A stretch of DNA of 64,000 nt from Spartinivicinus ruber. GTDB taxonomy: Bacteria; Pseudomonadota; Gammaproteobacteria; Pseudomonadales; Zooshikellaceae. The DNA is taken from NCBI RefSeq assembly GCF_011009015.1, contig NZ_CP048878.1, forward strand, positions 981,501 to 1,045,500, read 5' to 3'. The translations under genes and the position numbers were made by a program. The notes beneath the pieces were generated by a model, which saw only the letters and a program-made list of their open reading frames with translations, did not search any database and was not told the DNA's origin. Every line of letters begins with the position of its first letter. The first letter of the stretch is position 1. Below are positions 53,825-61,525 of the stretch, piece by piece.

Positions 53825-55234
53825 ATGGCTAATGTTGTACTCCCAGATGTACTTTGTCGAGTTTGTCAAATCTCTAATTTAACCATTCAAGTTGAAGGTA
53901 ATACCGTATCACAAGTATTATTGAACGTTTGTTTACTCTGGCCAAGCTTAAAAAAGCATTTATTTCATGACAGCGGTGATATTAAAGAGCATTTTATTAT
54001 TTCTGTTAAAGGCGAACAGGGAAAGCAAGATCAGCAAGTAACCAATGATGATACTATTGAATTAATGTTAGCTACTTCAGGTGGTAATCTAGCTGATTAT
54101 GAATTAAATAATGATGAGGTGCAGCGATATGCAAGGCATTTAATGTTACCCCAAGTTGGCTTAGAGGGGCAGGATAAGTTAAAAAAAAGTCGTGTGCTTA
54201 TTGTTGGGACTGGTGGCTTAGGATCCCCAGTATCGTTATATCTGACAGCTGCAGGAATAGGTCAGCTTGGGTTGATTGATTTTGATGTAGTGGACAGTAG
54301 TAATTTACAACGACAGGTAGTCCATTCAGAAAGTACTGTAGGAGTTACCAAAGTTGAGTCAGCACGGCAACGACTTAAAGGATTAAACAGTTTTATCAAT
54401 ATTAAAATATACAACGAACAACTTACTAAAGATAACGTACTTGAATTGGTTAGCCAATATGATTTGGTTGTAGATGGCACTGATAATTTCACAACTCGTT
54501 ATTTGTTAAGTGATGCCTGCGTACAGTTAAATAAACCTTATATTTTTGGATCAATATATCGATTTGAAGGCCAGTTATCAGTAATGAACTATGATGGTGG
54601 GCCATGCTATCGATGCTTATTTCCTGAACCTCCACCAGCAGAATTAGCGCCCAGTTGTTCGGCAGGTGGGGTGTTGGGTGTATTGCCTGGTGTTATTGGC
54701 TGCTTACAAGCAAATGAAGCAATTAAAGTAATACTGAATATAGGCAAGCCGCTGGTTGGGCGTCTCTTGCGTTATGACGCGCTGAACTTAACTTTTAATG
54801 AATTTACTTTTAATAAAAGACAACACTGTCTTGCTTGTGGTGAAAATGCTGACCTTTCAGGATTAGAACCACCTATTGCTGTATGCAACACTAGCACACA
54901 GATTTATTTATCAGAAAATAATTATATAGAGCCAGAGCAATTAAAAGAAATTCTTAATGATAAGCATAGTTTGCAGCTAGTAGATGTGAGAGAGTTAGAG
55001 GAAACAAAAATAAGTCATTTACCTTCGATAATAAAAATTCCTTTAGCTGATCTGGCTTTAAAAATTGATAGTTTGGATAAAAATGCTGAAATAGTTGTTA
55101 TTTGTAAGTCTGGCGTCAGAAGCGATAAAGCAGTGCAGATATTACTTGAAAATGATTTTCATAATGTGAAATCGCTAAAAGGTGGTATGTTACGGTGGGC
55201 TAAAGAAATCGATCAGTCTATGGTTGTAGTCTAA
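53825..55234 (+). CDS. Ubiquitin-like carrier / E1-like / rhodanese fusion protein
   Basis: The 469-residue protein has three parts. Residues 1-87 are a MoaD/ThiS-like beta-grasp domain whose end, ELMLATSGG, places the glycine pair at 86-87. Residues about 95-335 are a MoeB/ThiF-type E1 with the nucleotide loop VGTGGLGSP, NLQRQ, DGTDNF and zinc cysteines CYRC and CLAC. Residues about 360-465 are a rhodanese with active-site Cys427 in CKSGVRS. MoeB-rhodanese fusions (MoeZ) are known; a carrier fused in front of the E1 with its GG internal is unusual. The carrier cannot be activated unless cut after G87, which the neighbouring JAMM protease could do. Proposed role: making a carrier thiocarboxylate as sulfur donor. 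Confidence 0.88.
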   Translation: MANVVLPDVLCRVCQISNLTIQVEGNTVSQVLLNVCLLWPSLKKHLFHDSGDIKEHFIISVKGEQGKQDQQVTNDDTIELMLATSGGNLADYELNNDEVQRYARHLMLPQVGLEGQDKLKKSRVLIVGTGGLGSPVSLYLTAAGIGQLGLIDFDVVDSSNLQRQVVHSESTVGVTKVESARQRLKGLNSFINIKIYNEQLTKDNVLELVSQYDLVVDGTDNFTTRYLLSDACVQLNKPYIFGSIYRFEGQLSVMNYDGGPCYRCLFPEPPPAELAPSCSAGGVLGVLPGVIGCLQANEAIKVILNIGKPLVGRLLRYDALNLTFNEFTFNKRQHCLACGENADLSGLEPPIAVCNTSTQIYLSENNYIEPEQLKEILNDKHSLQLVDVRELEETKISHLPSIIKIPLADLALKIDSLDKNAEIVVICKSGVRSDKAVQILLENDFHNVKSLKGGMLRWAKEIDQSMVVV

Positions 55235-55302
55235 TTTTTTAGACAAAATTTTGTATAGAATAAAAAACTATTGATAATCTTTTTCTTAGTATGAGAAGTT
55301 CC

Positions 55303-56259
55303 ATGATTTATGATTCAATCTTGGCTGCAATTGGAAAAACACCTGTTATTAAATTATCACGCTTAACTCATGCCCTGAAGCTTGGCTGTAATATATTTAT
55401 CAAGCTTGAAAGTCTAAATCCTGGTGGTAGCCACAAGGCGAGAATAGCGCTTAATATGGTTCATGAGGCTGAAAATAAAGGGGTCTTAAAACGAGGCTCT
55501 GGCCAAACCATTATTGAACCCAGTGGTGGCAACACAGGAATCGGCCTAGCAATGGCTGCAGCTATTTATGGCTATAAGTTGGTATTGGTTATTCCTGATA
55601 ATTACAGTAAAGAAAAACAACGGCTGTTGAAAATGTATGGTGCAGAAATTGTTCTTTCTGATAGCCGATTAGGAAATAACTCTCATGGGGAAAAAGCTAT
55701 GGAGTTAGTATTGGAAAATCCAGAGTGGGTAATGCTTAATCAACAGAGAAACCCTGCTAATCCTGATATGCACCGAAAAACAACAGTAAGAGAAATTTTA
55801 TCAGACTTTTCAGAACAAGAGTTAGCTTGTTTTATTGCAGGCATAGGTACTGGTGGACATATTACTGGTATTGGGGAAATATTACGAGAGTCATATCCGA
55901 ATATAAAAATTATCGGAGTTGAACCAGAAGAATGCAGCTTGCTGGAAAATAAGTTTAATGCTCATGATATACAGGGTTTATCTGTTGGAGTAATTCCGGA
56001 TGTTTTAAATACCTGTATTATTGACCAGATGTACCCAGTTGCTAAATCGCAAGCAGTGGATATGGTGCAAAAAATACTTAAATACGAAGGTATTAGTGTT
56101 GGCATTTCGACAGGTGCAAACCTTGTTGCAACTGTTGGAATGGCTAAAGAGTTAGTTTCAGGTAGCAACCTGCTAACTATAGCCTACGATAGTATTGAGT
56201 CATATTTAAGCTATTTTGATGATTCTGCGGTGCGGGAAAATGAGTTTGCATTACAGTGA
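55303..56259 (+). CDS. Cysteine-synthase-like PLP enzyme (CysK/CysM family)
   Basis: The ATG at 55303 gives the usual opening MIYDSILAAIGKTPVIKL; an ATG at 55291 is also in frame. The 318-residue protein has the PLP lysine in NPGGSHKARIA (normally SVKDRIA), the substrate loop EPSGGNTGIG, GIGTGGHITGIG for phosphate binding, and ISTGAN near the C-terminus. Such enzymes perform beta-replacement on O-acetyl- or O-phosphoserine. The changed residues next to the lysine suggest a different nucleophile from sulfide, for example a protein thiocarboxylate as for CysM. It overlaps the next gene by 20 bases. Confidence 0.9.
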   Translation: MIYDSILAAIGKTPVIKLSRLTHALKLGCNIFIKLESLNPGGSHKARIALNMVHEAENKGVLKRGSGQTIIEPSGGNTGIGLAMAAAIYGYKLVLVIPDNYSKEKQRLLKMYGAEIVLSDSRLGNNSHGEKAMELVLENPEWVMLNQQRNPANPDMHRKTTVREILSDFSEQELACFIAGIGTGGHITGIGEILRESYPNIKIIGVEPEECSLLENKFNAHDIQGLSVGVIPDVLNTCIIDQMYPVAKSQAVDMVQKILKYEGISVGISTGANLVATVGMAKELVSGSNLLTIAYDSIESYLSYFDDSAVRENEFALQ

Positions 56260-57250
56260 TATATTAGATACTGCCTACGGGCATATTAATGAGATTAAGC
56301 AAAAGCTTGACTCATTATTAGACTCAAAGGCAGGAGTAAAACTACACCCGCTGCTGGATATTGACACGATAACCCATTTGATAGTCGAAGACTTAGCTTG
56401 GTTTGCTCTTCATGATCCAGCAGCAGATAAAAAAGTAGCGCGAATATTATGCTATTCGTCTTTTACGGCAGTTTTGCATTATCGGCTAGCTCATGCCTGT
56501 TGGTTATTGGGGGAGTGTAATGGTGAATTTGCAAAACAGCTGGCGTTAGAAATCACTAGTTTTGCAAAAAGTGTATCAGGAGCAGAGATACACCCAGCGG
56601 CTGATATTGGTAAACGATTTGTATTAGATCATGGTGTCAATACAGTCATTGGTGAAACCACTGTTATTGGCGATGAGTGTTATATTTTAGGCGATGTTAC
56701 TATTGGAGCTTATGGTATTAGCAATAACCCCTGTGGCAAGCGTCATCCTTCATTGGGTGATAATGTACAAGTGGGGGCTGGGGCTAGGCTACTTGGCCCA
56801 ATATCAATTGGTGATAATAGTTTTATAGCCCCTTTTTCTGTTGTAACGGAATCAATACCAGCTAACAGCCGGATAAGTATTGTTAATCAACTGCAGGTCA
56901 CATCTTATTCAAATAAAATACGCCGTTTACGAGTTTCTGGGTTAACAGTAACAGAAAACAATATAGTTTTGTTTGGAAATAGATTTATTAAACCAGACTT
57001 AAAGTTACTGGACGCTAACTTTCAGGTTGTCGCCGATCTTTATCCTGTAGTTGTTGAGAAAACATCTATTTTTATAAAAGTAAAAGTGACTATTCCTGTA
57101 ATCTCAGAGGTTGAAACCGTTCATTTAAAAATAGAAGATTATGGTGAAGAAGTAGTTATGCTTTCTCCTCCAGATTTGCTTCAATGTATTCGTTACTACA
57201 GAGGGTATAAGAAACAGGCTATTTCTACACCTGCTATTTGTATTATATAA
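56240..57250 (+). CDS. CysE-like serine acyltransferase with extra C-terminal domain
   Basis: The ATG at 56240 overlaps the end of the PLP enzyme gene and has GGGAA upstream. The 336-residue product has an N-terminal helical domain and a left-handed beta-helix with hexapeptide repeats. It keeps the CysE-type catalytic His in LDHGVNTVIGETTVIG and GKRHPSLGDNVQVGAGA. The usual short CysE tail is replaced by about 100 residues of beta-rich sequence (about 235-336) of no family I recognise. It probably makes the O-acylserine used by the PLP enzyme. The extra domain may bind a carrier protein or the product. Confidence 0.85.
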   Translation: MSLHYSDILDTAYGHINEIKQKLDSLLDSKAGVKLHPLLDIDTITHLIVEDLAWFALHDPAADKKVARILCYSSFTAVLHYRLAHACWLLGECNGEFAKQLALEITSFAKSVSGAEIHPAADIGKRFVLDHGVNTVIGETTVIGDECYILGDVTIGAYGISNNPCGKRHPSLGDNVQVGAGARLLGPISIGDNSFIAPFSVVTESIPANSRISIVNQLQVTSYSNKIRRLRVSGLTVTENNIVLFGNRFIKPDLKLLDANFQVVADLYPVVVEKTSIFIKVKVTIPVISEVETVHLKIEDYGEEVVMLSPPDLLQCIRYYRGYKKQAISTPAICII

Positions 57251-57259
57251 AAGGACGAG

Positions 57260-57994
57260 ATGATGAGTGAGATAGTCAGTCAGAAGGAATTATCCTGCCA
57301 AAAATTGTATGAGAAGGACTCTTATTCAAAGGAATGTAATGCCTCAATTACAGAAGTAAGGGAAGATGCCATTGTTCTAAACCAAACGATATTCTATCCT
57401 CAAGGAGGAGGTCAGCCTGGAGACATAGGACAAGTAGAATTAAACAATGGCTCAATACTACAAGTGTTGAATACTACCTTCGATCAGGATGGTGCAATTT
57501 TGCATCATGTTGATAACATACCTGAAGATTTGTCTAACAAGCCAGTAAAGGCCTCTATAAACTGGGATTTACGCTATAAACATATGCGTATGCATACTTG
57601 TCTGCATTTGCTTTGTAGTTTAGTTGAGGCTGATGTGACAGGGTGTTCTATAGGAGCTGAAAAAGGGCGGTTAGATTTTGATTTGCAGGAAAGTACACTA
57701 GATAAGCAACAACTGTCGGATCAATTAAATGAGCTGATAAGCAAGGGCGGTGATGTATTAGCTGAATGGTGGCCTAGTAATAAGCTTGCAGATGAGCCAG
57801 CTTTAGTGAGAACGGCTAAAGTTTCTCCACCCGTTCATAATGGCCAAGTTAGGCTGATTCGCGTTCAAGGTGTTGATTTACAGCCTTGTGGTGGAACCCA
57901 TGTAAACAATATCAATGAGATTGGTGAAGTTTATGTGCGTAAAATAGAGAAAAAAAGCCGCCATAACAGGCGTGTTAATGTGTATTTTAAGTAG
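57260..57994 (+). CDS. AlaX-like alanyl-tRNA editing protein
   Basis: The 244-residue protein has the AlaX pattern: an N-terminal beta domain with FYPQGGGQPGD, and the editing domain with zinc ligands in MRMHTCLHLL and QPCGGTHV, the HxxxH and CxxxH set of AlaRS editing domains. AlaX proteins hydrolyse wrongly charged tRNA, mainly Ser-tRNA-Ala. AAGGACGAG precedes the start. As the last gene of an operon building a serine-derived amino acid, it may deacylate tRNA charged with that product and so act as self-protection. It converges with the next gene and overlaps it by eight bases. Confidence 0.9.
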   Translation: MMSEIVSQKELSCQKLYEKDSYSKECNASITEVREDAIVLNQTIFYPQGGGQPGDIGQVELNNGSILQVLNTTFDQDGAILHHVDNIPEDLSNKPVKASINWDLRYKHMRMHTCLHLLCSLVEADVTGCSIGAEKGRLDFDLQESTLDKQQLSDQLNELISKGGDVLAEWWPSNKLADEPALVRTAKVSPPVHNGQVRLIRVQGVDLQPCGGTHVNNINEIGEVYVRKIEKKSRHNRRVNVYFK

Positions 57995-59360
57995 TTCGTA
58001 ACTTAATCAGCACTGCCTCCAATCCTTCAACTAAGTTCGCCTGTAAATCTGGTAAAGGCTCTGTTCCCCAGAGGGACAACTCTTTGAAGACAGGTGTTTC
58101 GATTAGCTGATACAGAGGTAGGGATGGCAGAAAGTTGTCTCTACATAAATGGATAAACTTAAGGGTTCGAAAACCATCAAACCAGTGGCTAATGGATATT
58201 GGCCACTGTTGTGGAGTCGGTGGTTGTTTTAGAGTATGTTGGATTAATTTATTAATCCCAAGCCATGTTAATACTTGTTGTATTGATTGGCTGTTGTTCT
58301 GAGACAGCCCTTGTTGTAAACAATACTCAGTAAGAGCATGTTGCCAGTTGGTATGTGGGCTTAGCAAAATGGATAAGTTTTTGCTTAACCAGTGAAGCGT
58401 TAGTTTTAGCCAGCTAAAGCAGTCTGGGTGATAGTAATAATATTCGGTTAATGGTGTATTTAATTGGCAAATAGTATTCAAAGCTGGCCCAGTGCCAAAT
58501 GGTACTCGGTCTGATAGTCTGGCATTTACCTTTATTTGAGTGGTTAGTTTGGCAATAGCGCCTAATTTGGCTAGCTTGTTTAAACAGTAAAAATCTTCGC
58601 CACCGGCTCGTTTAGGAAAGCCCCTAGCTTGGCAATAGTGGTGAATATTAATCGCTAACAAACTTCCAATAGTATGGTAGGCGAATGGGGAGTTAGCCCA
58701 GTTTAGTCCAGCGACATAATAGTTTAACTTAATGTCGTATAGCAATTGCGCGACTTGTTGTGTATGGCAATTTAGTTGTGTTGTGCCGTTAATATCCATG
58801 CTTTGATGGATAAAATTAAATACGGCAGCTGATGTCTTATTGGTTAAATGTTGGCAAGCATTAAAATAGTTTACAGGTAAGATAACGTCTGCATCAGATG
58901 AAAACAACCAGTGGTTTAATAACTGCTGCTGTTGGAAGAGCTGGCAGGCAATATCTGCTCCGATTTTTCTAGCTAAACCAACGCCCTGTTGAATAGGAAT
59001 TAATTGATCTGGTTGATTTTTATCCACTAATAATAGGTAATGATCAGAAAGCCATTGGTAAAGCGTTAAATGTTGCTGTTGCCACTCTTTTTGCAGGTTT
59101 TGGTTAATATAGTGAATTAACTCATTATTTTTTATTATTTTATCACTGCTGGCTTGCTCTGGTCGGTTAACGACCAAAATCAGTAAGCAGGGAGCAGTAA
59201 CTGCTTTAAACGCTGGCGAAATTTGCTGCAAAAAAAGTGGATCTTCATTATAAACAGGGATTACTAACGCCTGATGAAATACTTGCGATATATTAGCGGC
59301 CAGTAGTACTTCTGGTTCTGCATAGGTTGTTAAATACTGGCTGACAGGATTCTTGGCCAT
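57987..59360 (-). CDS. Family 2-like glycosyltransferase
   Basis: The 457-residue protein has a GT-A fold start (ALVIPVYNED near residue 31), a likely sugar-nucleotide metal motif in FSSDADVI near residue 157 and a later RAGGEDFYCLNKL near 270, similar to the acceptor-side ED motif of GT2 enzymes. No membrane segment is evident. The substrate cannot be predicted. It is Gln- and Leu-rich in the C-terminal half. It may be co-transcribed with miaE, whose stop lies 27 bases upstream of its start. Confidence 0.78.
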   Translation of the reverse strand: MAKNPVSQYLTTYAEPEVLLAANISQVFHQALVIPVYNEDPLFLQQISPAFKAVTAPCLLILVVNRPEQASSDKIIKNNELIHYINQNLQKEWQQQHLTLYQWLSDHYLLLVDKNQPDQLIPIQQGVGLARKIGADIACQLFQQQQLLNHWLFSSDADVILPVNYFNACQHLTNKTSAAVFNFIHQSMDINGTTQLNCHTQQVAQLLYDIKLNYYVAGLNWANSPFAYHTIGSLLAINIHHYCQARGFPKRAGGEDFYCLNKLAKLGAIAKLTTQIKVNARLSDRVPFGTGPALNTICQLNTPLTEYYYYHPDCFSWLKLTLHWLSKNLSILLSPHTNWQHALTEYCLQQGLSQNNSQSIQQVLTWLGINKLIQHTLKQPPTPQQWPISISHWFDGFRTLKFIHLCRDNFLPSLPLYQLIETPVFKELSLWGTEPLPDLQANLVEGLEAVLIKLRTT

Positions 59361-59387
59361 ATAATTTCTTGAAATCTAAAGCTGGAA

Positions 59388-59960
59388 TTAATGGAGAGCA
59401 GCTCTAATTGGTAAATTGGCAACAATATTCGCTTCGAATGAAAGTAACTCCTGCAGGCGTTCATTCACAGTGGTTTTATCTATATAGCGATAGGCTAACT
59501 CTAAAAACAGTTCGTAATGACGGCCTTCTGATCGGGTAATGGCTGTATAAAATTTCTTTAGCTTACCTTCAGGTAAAGCCTCTGCCACTAGGCCAAACCG
59601 CTCATGCCCCCGTGCTTCTACAATACTGGCGATTAATAAACGATCTAATAAATAAGCTTCTTTACCTTGGCGAATAGCCTTACGAAACTCATTTACATAA
59701 GGATCTTTAGCATCGGGAGTAAGCTGCAACCCTTGTTGGTAAATCAACTGGGATACCTCGCGAAAATGGCTTAGTTCCTCAATAGCTAAGTCGATCATGG
59801 CTTTGATTAACTCAGGTTTATCAGGGTAGTGAGACACCATTGACATTGCCATGCCAGACGCTTTTTTTTCTGCGGTTGCATGATCTAGTAAAAAGGCATC
59901 AAAATCAGCCATTACTGCTTCAACCCATGCAGCAGGTGTTGCAAACTGCAATTTGTACAT
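59388..59960 (-). CDS. miaE: tRNA-(ms2io6A)-hydroxylase MiaE
   Basis: The 190-residue protein has the diiron motifs of MiaE: EELSHFREV near residue 70, EARGHERF near 117 and EGRHYELF near 148. MiaE hydroxylates the 2-methylthio-isopentenyl adenosine at position 37 of tRNAs reading UNN codons. Length and motifs are complete. It may be transcribed together with the glycosyltransferase gene downstream. A hairpin lies upstream at 60057-60083. Confidence 0.93.
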   Translation of the reverse strand: MYKLQFATPAAWVEAVMADFDAFLLDHATAEKKASGMAMSMVSHYPDKPELIKAMIDLAIEELSHFREVSQLIYQQGLQLTPDAKDPYVNEFRKAIRQGKEAYLLDRLLIASIVEARGHERFGLVAEALPEGKLKKFYTAITRSEGRHYELFLELAYRYIDKTTVNERLQELLSFEANIVANLPIRAALH

Positions 59961-60056
59961 AACTTATTTCTACCCTAAAACATCAACAAAGGTGGGGATA
60001 TTAGCCAATTTGACAGTAATCTGCCAGATAGTGGGGTAAAGGTAGGGAGGGTGCCA

Positions 60057-60083
60057 GCACCTTCAAGTATGAGAAGAAGGTGC
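60057..60083 (-). terminator. Hairpin between the Sm-like gene and miaE
   Basis: An 8-bp GC-rich stem (GCACCTTC and GAAGGTGC) with an 11-base loop lies after the minus-strand Sm-like gene. No U-tract follows. Confidence 0.45.
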
Positions 60084-60143
60084 CTGTTCGGTGGCTAGGC
60101 CAACTATCTTATTGGTGGGATAGCAACGACTGCTAACAAATTG

Positions 60144-60431
60144 TTAGCGATTTCTTACTTCAATAGCCACGATTTTATCGTAAGGCACCATAGCATCATA
60201 AAACTCTTTGCCTGTTAGGCTTTTCAGCTGTACCAGGTGTTGGCCAGTTGTGCCAACGGTGCCAGAGAGTTCTTTGCCTGAAACAAGATGCAGTGTTACT
60301 GATTTTTTTACTTTTTGCATCAAGTAGCTTTTAACTGTGTCTTGAGCTGTAGATGCTGTTTCTGCAGCATTCATCACTGTGGAAAATATGCATAAACAGA
60401 TGCACAAGCAAGTAAAAAGTGTTCGCTTCAT
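60144..60431 (-). CDS. Small exported Sm-like protein
   Basis: The ATG at 60431 gives a 95-residue protein with an immediate signal peptide (FTCLCICLCIFSTVMNA). An upstream frame to 60497 lacks support. Residues about 40-95 (VTLHLVSGKELSGTVG..., LVQLKSLTGKEFYDAMVPYDKIVAIEV) follow the strand pattern of an Sm/Hfq-like barrel with both Sm1- and Sm2-like parts. An exported Sm-like domain is odd, because Sm proteins bind RNA in the cytoplasm; here the fold may serve oligomerisation or another ligand. Function unknown. Confidence 0.7.
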   Translation of the reverse strand: MKRTLFTCLCICLCIFSTVMNAAETASTAQDTVKSYLMQKVKKSVTLHLVSGKELSGTVGTTGQHLVQLKSLTGKEFYDAMVPYDKIVAIEVRNR

Positions 60432-60569
60432 TTTATATAACCTACTTCCAAATGATTCGTAGTGAGTATAGATAGTTTTATAGACTATTTTAGTCAATAT
60501 GGTTATTAGTATTTATCTAAATTGAGTAAAGGTTTACACAAGCCTTGTACTCCGTATATCTACCCTCAA

Positions 60570-61373
60570 TTAGTGTTCACTGTTGATTGAATTACCATTA
60601 TATTTATTGACAATCTTGTTGTATTCACCACTTGTTTTAATTGCTTGCAGGCTTTGATTGAAGCGCGTAACAATGGTTTGGTCAAAAGCCTTTTTACTAA
60701 ACATTACATGAATATCCCCAGTATCAACAGCTGGCATCGGGTGCCTGATAATTTGTGCTGCTACTTTGGCTTTTTTCAAATCTATTTCCGTACCAGGTGG
60801 ATAGCCAATAAAACCATCAATTCGGTTAGCAATTAATTTTAAAAAATTATCCTGCTCAGTTTCAGCTTTTTGAATATATTGTTGGTATAAACTATTTTGA
60901 GCTAGTTGATTAAACGCTTCGCCATAGTAGTTACCTCTACGAATACCAAGGCGAAATTTTAAGTCAGGTAACTCTGTTATCTTGGTAAAGTTAAATTTGT
61001 TTTGGTCTTGAGCACGAATATAAATTGCAATGTATTCTTGACGATAGGGCTGTGAAAAATAAGCGAATGCTTCCCGTTTTTTGGTTTTTGATGCTTGTGC
61101 GGCTATATCCAGTTTACCTTGTTTAACCCAAAATACCTGGCGCTGCCAAGGGATGTTTAAGCGAATGTTTAAACGGCAACCAGTGTGATTGAAAATAGCG
61201 GTGATCAGCTCGACGTCTAAGCCAGTCAACTGACCTGCTTGATTAAGATAAGACCAGGGTTCGGCACGATTATCAAAGCTAATGGTTAAAGGCTTTTCAC
61301 AAAACTCAGCCATTGTAATAGAACAGGTGCAAAGCCCTATTAAGCTCAGAATAGGATTATGTAAGTGCTTCAT
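60570..61373 (-). CDS. Periplasmic solute-binding protein, family 3
   Basis: The 267-residue protein has a signal peptide (about 1-22, ending TMA). The family-3 motifs are ISFDNRAEPWSYLNQAGQL, GLDVELITAIF, WQRQVFWVKQGKLDIAAQAS and, towards the end, SLQAIKTSGEYNKIVNKY. Two N-terminal cysteines (TMAEFCEK, NHTGCRL) could form a disulfide. No permease or ATPase genes adjoin it. It is the third orphan member of this family in the window. Confidence 0.82.
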   Translation of the reverse strand: MKHLHNPILSLIGLCTCSITMAEFCEKPLTISFDNRAEPWSYLNQAGQLTGLDVELITAIFNHTGCRLNIRLNIPWQRQVFWVKQGKLDIAAQASKTKKREAFAYFSQPYRQEYIAIYIRAQDQNKFNFTKITELPDLKFRLGIRRGNYYGEAFNQLAQNSLYQQYIQKAETEQDNFLKLIANRIDGFIGYPPGTEIDLKKAKVAAQIIRHPMPAVDTGDIHVMFSKKAFDQTIVTRFNQSLQAIKTSGEYNKIVNKYNGNSINSEH

Positions 61374-61525
61374 GTCTGTCTAGTGTAGACAACTAATGCC
61401 TACCAACACAAAACAGTAAGGCTTAGCCTAGAAATATGATAAACTTGCTACAGCAATTTCTAACATCTACTGATTGGTTTGGCCTCTATTGCTGTAGCCT
61501 ACCCCATTACTGAGGAAATAACTTA

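Noticed and set aside
52263-57994. Interpretation of the operon as a ubiquitin-like antiphage (Bil- or CBASS-type) conjugation system
   Set aside because: E1 and JAMM proteins are shared with such systems, but there is no E2, cyclase or effector, and the neighbours are amino-acid enzymes, so a sulfur-carrier pathway fits better.
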